A stretch of 64,000 bases of DNA from Stichopus chloronotus (Eukaryota; Echinodermata; Holothuroidea; Aspidochirotida; Stichopodidae), in contig CM037833.1 of NCBI GenBank assembly GCA_021234535.1, positions 6,429,814 to 6,493,813 of the forward strand, read 5' to 3'. Numbering within the stretch: the first letter of the stretch is position 1; every line of letters starts with the position of its first letter. A program made the translations under genes and the position numbers. Below the pieces are notes generated by a model that did not search any database, had not been told where the DNA came from, and was given only the letters and a program-made list of their open reading frames with translations. This document shows positions 47,186 to 59,300 of this stretch, piece after piece.

Positions 47186-48440
47186 GATTTCTCACTCTAG
47201 TACATCCTATATGCATATTTTTTTGTACATACATTAACATGGTAAAACAAGAAGCCCACAAGCGAAGGTCGAAACAAACGTGCTTCTGAAAAGCACTTAT
47301 GCTGCTCTGCGCATGAGCTTACATCGACGGCTTCCGATTCTTGTACCCTATACACGTATGTCAAATTGTCATATCCAGCGTGCAATAGAAAGATACACAG
47401 TGGGATGGATTAGTATGGCCCTGGTGTTATCCAAGGGCCCGGGGAGAAAATAAGCAATGTTAGGGCCATATGTTTTCTAGAAGAAATCATTCATATGTAC
47501 ACCATTGAGTGACAGAGTACAGTGCATGCAATCAGTGCTGTGAACACACATACTGTGCCAGAGCCACAGCTGTTTTCAGTTGTTTTGGAATGTGTGCATA
47601 CTGAGGAGTGTGAACTCTGTGGTTAATCTTTAGCATGGCTGCATGTAACAGAAGTAGGATATTTAGTAGTAGTCGATATTATCAATAGTTTCTATATTAA
47701 TGCATATTCTCTATTTATCTACAGTATATTGTCCAAAGGTGGATATTAATAATATCCCTAAAAGCGAAATAAAATGGATAATATGGATATGCCGCTGCTG
47801 CTTACACGTTTAATCTGCAGTTTAGTATTAAATTTTTGAAACTGAGACAATTGACTGATTACTGTAGGCCAAATTACTGTACAGTAGGCCTGCTCAATTC
47901 TCACCAGATATACGTATACCAGACACAGCTCTTAAGTTCTTGACCGACTTTACTGTACACTTACACCTTAGCCCAGTACTGCAAATCCCAGCTATATCCT
48001 AATTTGGCCTGTAGGATAATAATAGTCTCATGGCCCCCTGCATTGCGATTTATTGTAAATTGTGAAACTGAACACAGTTACAGTATGTGCAGTCTTTTAT
48101 GTTTAGTTTTATTGTATGTACAGTTTGTTTAACCTTTGTAGGCCTATTGTGCTTGAGAAATTGGAAAAGTACTGTATATCCAGCTATCACCTGGCCAGTA
48201 AAGCTCACAGAAAATTGTGTAGTTTTCCTTGTGTTCATGTATGACATTTCAAGACTAGGAAAAGGAACAAATTTAGAATGCCTTGGACTATGTCAATGCA
48301 TCTCTCTAGCCATCTAACAATACGCTCTGTCATGAATCCAATAGGACGCCAGTTGGAACCGGAGGTCAAACCAACCGTATCCAAGCCCAACACTGTCAAT
48401 CCCTTGCGTCCTGAGTAGGCCCCAAGTGGGCTGAATGGGG
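47186..48440. other. non-coding stretch
   Basis: No supported exon or repeat boundary. Short open frames at 48050-48317 overlap on opposite strands without domain character. Confidence 0.5.
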
Positions 48441-50042
48441 CTTGTAGATGATCCATATTGTTTTTGGTGGAGGTCAAAGGTCATTTGACGTCACCAGAGG
48501 TCAAACTGTAAAAACCTTGTTTAAACAATATCCCAAGAAGGATAACTTTTACTGATCTCATGCATAGGATGTTGGCTGTTGATACTAAGTAGATAATCCT
48601 TATTGTTTTTGGTGGAGGTCAAAGGTCATTTGAGGTCACTAGAGGTCAAACTGTGAAAACCTTGTTTAAACAATATCTTTAGAAGGGTAACTTTGACTGA
48701 TCTCATAAATGGTGTGTTGGCTGTTGATACTGAGTAGATGATCTGTATTGTTTTTGGTTGAGGTCAAAGGTCATTTGAGGTCACCAGAGGTTAAACTGTC
48801 AAAACCTTGTTTACACAATATCTCAGGAAGGATAGTCTTGAGTGATCTCATACTTGGTGTGTCGGTTGCTCATACTAAGTAGATGATCCCTAGTATTTTT
48901 GGTGGAGGTCAATGGTCATTTGAGATCAATGAAGGTCAAACTGTTAAAACCTTGTTTACACCATATCTCAGGATGGGTAACCGTGGCTGATCTCATACTT
49001 GGTATGTTGGTTGTTCATACTGAGTAGATGATTCCTATGATTTTTGGTGGAGGTCAAAAGTTCTTTTTAGGTCACCAGAGGTCAAACTGAAAACCTTGTT
49101 TATAGTTTGTCTCAAGAAGGATAACCTTGACTGATCTAATTCTTGGTGTGTGCGTTGTTCTTACTGATTAAATGATCCCTATTGTTTTTGGTAGAGGTCA
49201 AAGGTCATTTAAGGGCACCGTAGGTTAAAATATGAAAACCTTGTTTACACGATATCTCAAGATTTGTAACCTTCACTGATATCATACTTCATGAGTGGGT
49301 TGGTCATGCTGGGTAGATGATCGGTATTGTTTTTGTTGGAGGTCAAAGGTCATTTGAGGTCTCCAAAGATCAAACTAAAATCCTTGTTTACATGATATCT
49401 CAAGATGGGTAACCGTTGCTGATCACATACTTGGTGTGTTTGTTGTTTATACTGCATAGATGGTCCCTAGCATTTTTGGTGGATGTCAAAGGTCATTTTA
49501 GGTCACCAGAGGTCAAACTGTGAAAACCCTCTTTACACGGTATGGTAAGATGGGTAAGTTTGACTGGTCTCATAGGTAGTCATACAAAGTAGATGAATAG
49601 GTAGATGATCCCTATTGTTGTTTGTGGAGGTCAAAGGTCATTTGAGGCCACCAGAGGTTGCCTTAAATGAGGCCAGAGGTCAAACTATGGGTAACCTTGA
49701 CTGATCTCATACTTGGTGTGTAGATGATCCCTGTTATTTTTGGTGGAAATCAGAGGTCATTTGAAGTCATGAGAGTTCAAACTGTGAAAACCTTGTTGAC
49801 ATGATATCCTTGAGAATTATTGTGGGAATAAGTTTGTAAAGAAAGAGTTGGAACTACATTTTCAAGAACTTTTATCATTTTGTGTGGAGGTAAAAGATTA
49901 CTTGACATCAGCAAACACCATAGTGAGAAATCAAGTTTTGAACATAGGCCAGGTTACAGTGTTTGATTCAATATTTGTACTGTATGTCAGTTATCCTTAA
50001 TGAATATGGGCAAGGAATCACCAAATCTGTAGACTTTCTGGT
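48441..50042. repeat. second 145-bp array, same family as 39.4-41.3 kb
   Basis: About ten units, with landmark AGGTCA starts at 48471, 48616, 48761, 48906, 49051, 49195, 49340, 49483, 49628 and 49748, almost all 145 bp apart. The right flank GGCAAGGAATCACCAAATCT with CTTTCTGGTT matches that of the first array. The left flank with the GT run is missing. Units are more diverged than in the first array. Confidence 0.9.
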
Positions 50043-50247
50043 TTCCTACTGTATTATAACTTAAGCCTTTTGTGAACACATGCAACCTATTTTATTGAGG
50101 CATGAGTAGCTTCATTTTCATGTCCATTTTTAATGGAATTACCCAATATTATATGATTTCATATTCTGTTCATGACAAAATTATGAATTCTTTTGTTTTA
50201 AAGAACTCAGTCTTCTGAAAAATTCCAGTCAGAGGTACATATGAAGA

Positions 50248-50314
50248 ATGAATATGAGTATCAAGATCATTCATGCGGGATTGATAATCCTGTGTCTGGG
50301 AATAGTAAATTCAG
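50248..50314 (+). CDS. Gene B exon 1: signal peptide
   Basis: ATG at 50248 gives MNMSIKIIHAGLIILCLGIV and ends NSG at the phase-1 donor TCAG|GTAATT. Basic residue, hydrophobic core and small residues before the likely cleavage site are all present. The ATG at 50241 is in another frame without a leader. Confidence 0.72.
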
Positions 50315-53300
50315 GTAATTATGGTATTTTGTACAGTATCAGTAAGTAACGATTAATGCCTGATGTGAGTACATTGATGCTGCTTTTTTAGGATGCCTGA
50401 AACTGAAATAATACATCCATATTTGCTACAGTATGCCAAATCTGTATAAACTTATAACTTGATACTGGTGTGTAAACTTTTTGGTTTTCTTTTGTTCTAT
50501 ATTAATTTGGTATTAGGCTTCGGAACATTGCTCAATGTTCTCATATAGTCACTGTACTCTTTTAAAAACTCCATCTACTGGATATGTGTAATTTTCCTGT
50601 TGAATGTAATAATGTAACTCGACTCAAGTTGACTCAAATCTACAACTTCACTGGTGGATGCAAAGTTTGCTCGATTCTAACCTGATGCTGTACTCATCTA
50701 TTACTATACTACTCTATTCCACTCTACAATGAGTAGAGTGGAGGTTTCAGTCGACCAGTACACTACTGTACTGTAGCTGTGTGTGTGCAGTTCATGTGAT
50801 ACGAATCATGTTTCAATCTGCCACTTGTCCAAGTTGCCACAGTTTCAAACTATCAGTTTAATGATTCGTGTTTTATGCTAGTTGCAGCTCCAGACTCTCA
50901 ATTAGATAGCATACTTCAGACTCCTAATAAAACAAATATTCTGGTTTCAGTTCCAGACTTAAAGTATTTTTTTTTATAAAAGGTTTATAAAAAATATTTT
51001 TATTTCACAAATTTTGGAACATTAATCACATAAGTACATTTGTAGTGGAACCTTCTGAAGTTTTTGATATTTGTGGGTCCAACTTTACAAGGGACCATGT
51101 GGATCATGAATTATATAATAATGCTACTGTAAGTGACTGTTTTTCTACAGATACATGTGGAGGGTTTTCAACAAAAGTACTATGGTAATGGAGTACCTTA
51201 CACTGATCAGCATTCTTAGGGACCAGTTGGGGCCCAAACTTTTTGGAGATGCAAAAATGTTGGATTGACCTTTTAAACCATTATAGACCAAAGGGTTTAC
51301 ATTGACAAACTTGATGCAAGGAACCATAGTGCCCTTGGGCTCTTGCTCATCAAGCTGTTTGGGGGATCATTGCATACCTGTGATATCACAAAATTGTTTT
51401 TTGAAATATTTTCCAGTCGACCTTTTGAATGAATAGAGTTTTTCATCTATGCAAAGAAAATGATGCAGGATTCTTAGCTCATACCAGCATGCTGGTGTCA
51501 GCTTTTGTTATCAGGCAGCTTCTATCTGTCTCTCTATCTGTCTGACTGTTTGTCTGTCTGTCTGTCCATCCCATCCATCCCATCCATCCATCCATCCCGT
51601 CCATTCCATCCACCTACCTATCTGTCCATACTTTTTCAAAATGCTTCTCCTCCCACATGCTTTCATGGATTTGTTTGAAACTGGGACATAATGTTCCCTA
51701 GGTGGTGGGCTATTTGGGGTGTTCAGGAATTTTGGTCCAAGGTCCCATGTGGGCCCTGTGGCCCATTGTATGGAATTCTACAGAATGTTTCTCCTTCTAC
51801 AGATACTCTTGTACAGTGTTGATGGTTTGTCATAATAATACTCTGTTAGTGGTACCTTCGAGGTGTTCAGGAATTTTTGGTCCAAGGTCCCATGTGGGCC
51901 TAATGACCCATTATGTGAAATTTTGTTTGAATATTTGCTTCTCACACATGCATCCATGGATTTATATTTAACTTGGATACAATAATCCCTGGGTGGTGCT
52001 TTATCCGGGGTGTTCAAAAAAGTTTCAGTCTAAGGTCCCATGTGGACCCTATGGTCCATTTTATGAAATTCTACAAAATGCTTCTAAAATGATTATATTG
52101 TACAATGTTGATGGTTTGTCACAATGATGCTCAGTTATTGGTCCCTTCATGGTGTTCAGGAATTGGTAGTCCAAGGCCCCCATGTGAACCCAATGGCCCA
52201 TTTTATGGAATTCTGCGAAATACCTCTTTTTCTAAGTGTTAAAGTGCCCCTTTAAACTGTCATACACATCTCAAATATCACTATGTGCATGAATGATAAT
52301 TGAGTAATTAGACAGTGTCAGTTGCTATGCTAACTGAAGCCCTGTATTGCCCTCAGGTATGTTGGACTTAAAGGGGCACTTTAAATTGTTTCGTGAACTT
52401 CAGTTAGTCTCAAAGATCAAACTTCTACACTGTTGGGGCTCTTGTTTATGAAATTCTGAAAATTGTGCAGTCCTACAGATTTTCTTGTACAGTGTTGATG
52501 ATTTGGTGTAGTGGGCAGGTCCAAGCTACTGTACTGTATCCATCAAAGCCAAATTTCAAACTTAACTGAAATACCCTAAATGTGGTATCATATTAAAGCT
52601 GAATTTTTGAAATTTCATATTTCTATAAATTTTTAAATTTTTTTTTTAATATTTTGAACAATTACAGCCATCTAATTAGCATAAATTGAAATTTCAGTGT
52701 GACGAACGGGACATTTAGAATCTTGCCTCCCTGCCAACATAATGAACTAATTGAATGTAAGTTGTGTGGGACATGAACCACCTTTCCTTCCAATAATTCT
52801 GACATATTACGTTTGGGGGTGCGTTAATTAAATATGCTAATTAGCTCGTGTCCAAATACAGATGTCCCGTATGTCACAATTTTCAGCACTTTTTTTAATG
52901 TTTTAATATGAGAAAACAATAACTTTTGAGTGATATTCTATAAAGTTCTAATTAAGGACATTGCTCAGCAAAATCCATCAAAAATTAATTGAAATGTTAT
53001 TCACAGTAAATTTTATTATCAAATTAAAAAATGTGACGTACAGGACAAAACGTGACGTATGGGACACAGTGTGGGAGGAACCCTGTATAGTTAATCATAG
53101 TTAACATGCATGGGCTTTAATAGAAACATCTATACTGGAAACCTGATGGTAGTTATTGCGTTGAAAGATTGTAATCCCTGCCTCCCCTAACAGCACTTCA
53201 CAGCAGCAAATAAACTATTGACTTGTGACCATCACCAACATGTGTGTGTGGGGGGTGGAGGTCATGTGCAATGCTTTTCAGTGGCTAAGTCAGATTTCCT

Positions 53301-56300
53301 GTGTAAAGTTAAGCAGATTTCAATAGAAGACATTGGGGATTTAGTCCAGGGGTGAATAGACTGTGTGAAAATAGTCTGATTGGCTGAAGATGATCAAGTG
53401 TGGTATAAATGCAGCTTCATTCAAAGGACTATTTCAGGTGGCAATGCTTTGCACAACGTAAGGCTAAGATTTCATTGTATATTTGCTAATAATGCTGCAG
53501 GTTAAAAATCACTTGTCTGATTCTCTTGCTGCTTGGTTCTGTGACTTTACATATTTTGAAAGGATTTGTGTGGTGTTTGAATGAGATGGACTATATTTTT
53601 CAGAGGCAGGGAGTCTATTGCAGAGTGACACTGTCCAGTGTCACAGTACATGTCACATGGATGAGCAGTGCCTATTGCAATAATACTGTGGAATGTTTTG
53701 AATGAGATGGATTTTCTAGAAGCAGGGATTTCAGTGCAGTGTAGTACTGTACAGTGTTACAGTTCATACTTACCAAAACTGTTTATTTGTTGAATTTGCA
53801 TTTTCCAGCATGACTTATTTTGGACTAATGCAGCTAGAATTGATGTTATAGATTATTTGATATATGTGTAGAGTCGATTATTTGATGTATTTCATGTTTT
53901 ATGTGGTGGAATGATCTGCAATACAGTCACCGCTCTTTCCGCATCCCACATAAAAGGATTTATATGGCATGAAATTGCCACTGATATTTCTGTAGGGTAT
54001 CCCACAAAATATTTTCAAGTAGAAATGAGCATGTAATGGTAAATTCAGCTATAAAAATATGAGATTTTAGAGTCAATTTGTACACGGACAAACTGTCGCG
54101 TACGTCACATGTCCCGTATGTCACATGACATTTTTACTTTGTGTAATCACAGTACCAGAATCGCTGCATATTTTAAAAAAATATTTTGCAGTTTATTTGT
54201 AGGAAGGATAGGGTAGCCACCAGTCATAACAGTTTTGTCACTGCTCTTCTAATTTCAGAGGGATTTCAGTTTTGCTCTTCAGTAAAAAAATCACAAAATT
54301 CTCTGGTCCCGTACGTCACACTGTAAATAATTAGGTCAATTAGTGTATGACCTAATTAAAGCAAGTGTATTAAATCTCCATGATTCTGTTTTAAAGTAGC
54401 AGCAATAACAAAAGTATAAACCAGAAAAATTTTTGGGAATATTCATTTTCATAGTGTTCAGACACATTTATATCTCTGAAATGTCCCGTACGTCACAGTG
54501 CAAATAGCTTGGACCTGCCCTAGTGATACTCAGTGGTACAGTACCTATAATTTGACATAATGATACATAAGTGGTACCTTCAGGATGTTGAGGTATGAGC
54601 TCCTGCACCAATTGGTGCTCTAGTTATGAACCACTTATCCATTAAGTACATCATTGGAGTTTTCAGGTTGTCCATTATGAACTGTGATCACTTTCATGCA
54701 TGCACCAGATTGCTTTATCATGTCCTTTCAACTTTCTGGTCACTACAGTAGTACTTTATTGAAGAAAGTTCATTCATGCTCAGTATGGTTTAGAAGAATG
54801 TATGGCAGTAACACACATATTGTACAGCATGTATTACACACTGTAGTGTTCCAGTAAATAGTACTGTGCTGTACACGATACTTCATGTTTAAACTGTTGA
54901 TCCAGTTCATACAGTAATTTTCCAAGTTTGTATCTGCACCCTCAGTGAGTAATTTTATTGGTTCAAGAATTCTTCAGTATCAATTAGAAGAGTGTAGTAC
55001 AGGTGTATGTACTGTACTGTAGACCTTGTGATGTACAGTAACAGTGCAACATATTTTTTGTGCCTTTTTGATCTCCCAGCTTCCCCTTGTGACACCAACA
55101 TCTATTTAGAAGTTGGAAAGCAAGGCACAGTGCCCTGCAGATTTCAGGACTTTCAAATTCTTGGCTGGATTAATGGAGATGGATCTTACGGAGAAACCAT
55201 CCCGTTCATCTACCTGGAGAATTCGGTGAAGAAAGGAAGAGGATACGACAGTGGAGAGTACGACATTCTCCCAGATGGTTCATTGATCATCAACAATGTG
55301 GAGTTAAAACATGAATTTAATTTCACTGTGTCATATACACTAAATGTGGGTAGAACAATGCATGTCTTTGTTCCAGTGAGTGTGTATGGTAAGTATATTG
55401 TGTTTTCATGCATGTGTACATATAGTATAGTACTGTACTTTCAAGATAAGAAATATGTTGTGCTCACTAACATGGATTGCATACTGTGTTAATTATGTAG
55501 CACTGTTGCAGGCAACTTTCACTGTTTCTTGATCTGTACTCACACATTCCAGCACCTCTAAGCTGTTCACTCTACAGTCCATGTGCCGCAACATGGTTAG
55601 TTTATATTGTTAACAAACTTACAAGTACTTTAGAAGGAATTTAATTACCCAGATGGTAAATATTCCTTCTTATCACCTGTTGAGGCTCTCTAAAGCTTTC
55701 ATCAATTCACAAATTGATACAGCAGTTGCATACCATGTAATATCATGCAGGCACTGTACATGGTCCATCAAGACATCATGTTCCATATCTGGTTTGACCA
55801 TTTTCCACCCCATACCATGCTCCAGTTAAATCTAGTTCATACATGTATACTTGGAAAGAATTCTCAACTACTATTGGCCCATTTCAGTCAGGTGACCGTG
55901 GGTTAATCGCTGGTAACCCAACTTGTTAAACCATGGTCAATCACCAGCAGATGAATACAATGAAACTGAAGATTGACAGTGTGTTTTCAGTCTGCTATAT
56001 CTTGCACAAAACAATGGCTAAGACAGTGTTACTAGTATCAGGCCTACACTAGTGAAGTAACATTCGATTTGAAGTTTGTAGATCTTAGTTCTAACATTAC
56101 CTAGGCCGGGCCTAGGGCCTAAGGCCTGCTCATAAGTAAAATGTAGGTAAATCTACGTAACAACAGCACAGTATACTGTCAGTGGTAATCCCTCTGACGT
56201 ACAGTACTGTAGGGTAGCCTAATTCTCAGGGGTTACTGCTATCACTGGATGCATGAACCCCCGATCATGCATTAATTCTACAGCTAATACACAGTCCAGC

Positions 56301-59300
56301 ATTGATTAACCTTTAATTGAAATACAGGACTTTTCTAAAAAAAATTTTCAACTACTGTACTGTAACCAGCTCTCCCCTACGGTACTGTTCTGAAGTATCA
56401 TTGACAGTACCATGAAAACATGCTGTACCTACCTAAAATACTGCAATTGAATGAAACATTATTAAAAAAACATATATTGTATATTGGGAAACAGCATTTT
56501 TTTTTCAACATTGAAATTTAATGAAACAAGCATTCATTTAATAATCGTTTTCCACCATTTCTGTTCCACATTTCACCTCAGAAATGTCAATTTTAATGTT
56601 ATCCTACTGTGCTGTACATGATTAATTAATGAGTACACTTGTGATGTTCATTTAAACTTGATAGAGAACAAAATTTGTGACAAATCTACAGTACAGCATG
56701 CCAGCCCATATATCATTGTTACTGTGATTCTGATGTCTTCTTTGTTTATAAGTCAAATGTTTTTAAGTCAGAGAGAATTGAAAACTTGTATCACAATTAC
56801 CTTCAACTTCATTAAAATCATTGCACCCTCAAGGCCGGGGTAAGGTTGACCATCTGTTCTCTGCTACCATACTGTAGGACCACAGTAGACATACTGTAGG
56901 TTGAGCCAGGGCAAGTGTGGGGTACAATATGTACTGCATCATATGCAGGGCTCAACAAATCCCATGCTTGAGGCCTTTACATTTGAAAATCGACTGCGAG
57001 TACACAACAGGTACATACCAGGTCAAAAGAATTACCATTGACGGTATCACTGTGTTGTTGTTACTTATATACATAGGTTTACATACATTTACATTTTTCT
57101 TTTCAGCAAGCTTAGGTTCTTAGTCCTAGGTAATGTTATTTCTAGGAACTTCAAATCCAAAGTTATTTCACTAGTATTACTTCCCTAGTAATAGCATCAG
57201 CCATTGTTTTGTGTAAGGTATATACAGTAGCACACTGAAGAAAAACACTGTCAATCTACGGTATTACTGTATTTATCTGCCGGTGATTGACCGTGGTTTA
57301 TTCTCTTGGTTTATCATGGGACAACCTACCTTCACCTGACTGGAATGGGCCAGTAGGAATTTTGAGTTCTTCCCAAGTATGTACAAGAACACTGAGATTA
57401 AGCATATACTTACTGTACTGTAGCTTTGGGTGAATTGATTCACTGTATATTGCATCCAGTTTAGTATTTTATGCATGCTACCATACAGTATGCATGCACC
57501 AAAATCTGTTTGTGACTAGACAGCAACACCACGATTACCTGTTGCTGAGTAAGTGGACATTGCTACAATTGATTGTACTTGGCTGAAACTTTTGTGTAGC
57601 AATAGTGAAGATATTAGAGAAATGCTCTCAAAATTACCTTTGTTGCAACCTGAACTTTACAGTACATGTGACATACAGTATATACTGCAAACATTTTCAG
57701 TGAGTTTATGGAATCTGTGGAAATGTTTGCAAATTTATTGATTCTCATTCATAAGTGAATGAGTTAAATTCGTATGACATGGTTCGATCTCACAAGTAGT
57801 ATGGCTCTCTGCATATGCTCTGTGCCGTTAGCAGTTCTAAAACAAAAACTCAAAACAAGATTTATTGTCCATTGAAAATACAGTACTGTACCCGAGTCGG
57901 TTAAAATTGCCAAATTTATTTTCCTGACGTACATGTGCAAAAGACCCATAACTGCAGTAGCAATTCACAGTGCGGTATATGTACAGGCATTGGAGCATTC
58001 TCTCCTACTTGGGTGCATTCTCCCGTGCAGAGCAACCCTTGGGACTTTTGCTGTTGTCTCAAGTATATGTACAGTATCTGCCTAGCCAACACATGCTACT
58101 GTGTACTGACATAAAAAGTATGTATACTAAAGGGTCCACAGGACAACAGGGCTGAAATATTTTCAAATATTAATTCATCCAAAGTGTTTAATCGTTCTAT
58201 GTTGCACAATACAGTATATTTATAAGCTTTAAATGAGAAACAGACCAACATCTGTCATCTACACTTCAGAAATGTTTGAAAAGTTTTCCACGATACAGTA
58301 CGTAACAATGTCACAAGAAACTCATGCAAACTCATGATTCTAAGTCTGTCCGAACCCAGTATGGAGTTGATCTTAGTCTCAATCATATTTGCTCATCATA
58401 ATATACAGTAGCCATGTGGGTAGTTTTAAAGGATTCACAGGCACTTTTGGAAACATTTTCAACTTCCAAGTTTTGCCACTGAATGGCCTCAGTCCCAGCA
58501 TTTTTTCTTTGTGCAGTGCTTAAGTTCATCTTAAAGTAATTAAACCATGCCAGCTTTTATTTTCAAAACCCAGGCCAGGCGGAATTCTAATATTGCTGTA
58601 GTACTGTTTGTTTAATACTTTGCCTTCATATGTAGGGAGGGACAAACAGTCTTGTCTTCCCCAACATGAGTTCTTCTTTCTTCCTTTTACTTTTGTTCTT
58701 AATTGTCAATACAGCTACTGTACAGTACAGTGCAGTATTTCACTCACCACTTGCCATATTTGTATTAGCTAAGTACAGGGTTTTATACTGATACTTAATT
58801 TGTGTGCACTGTTGTTTGTATGTTATACAGTGGAATGTAATGCATCAATGCACTATGTACTGTATATATCTGTTTGATATTGTTTGAGAATCATATGGAG
58901 CTATTGGTGCACGATAAGTTGAAGGGTGCAGTACATACTGTAGTATATGCACTGAATTATGTACGTCAGTGTACGTACAAAATAGGTGTGGGCTATTGAA
59001 TATGACTTTCCATAAGTTTGGGTAAGATGCTGTATTTTTACTATATACCTGTAGATACAGTATGGAACTTGCGTCTTTCATCAGCCACACAAGCTTACAG
59101 TATGTTGGGTGTACTTAGTCTTCACTGTATATGAGCACTACCATTCTTACAACACATTACTGTTCAGTAGACAAAACAAAGGATTAAAAAAGATACATTG
59201 CTTAATACATGACTACTTGCCAAGCATCTTCAACCTCATTGTAACCAAAGGAAAAAAAGGTGACAAAACCCCACATCAGCAGGGTCACTGCCTCAGCAAG

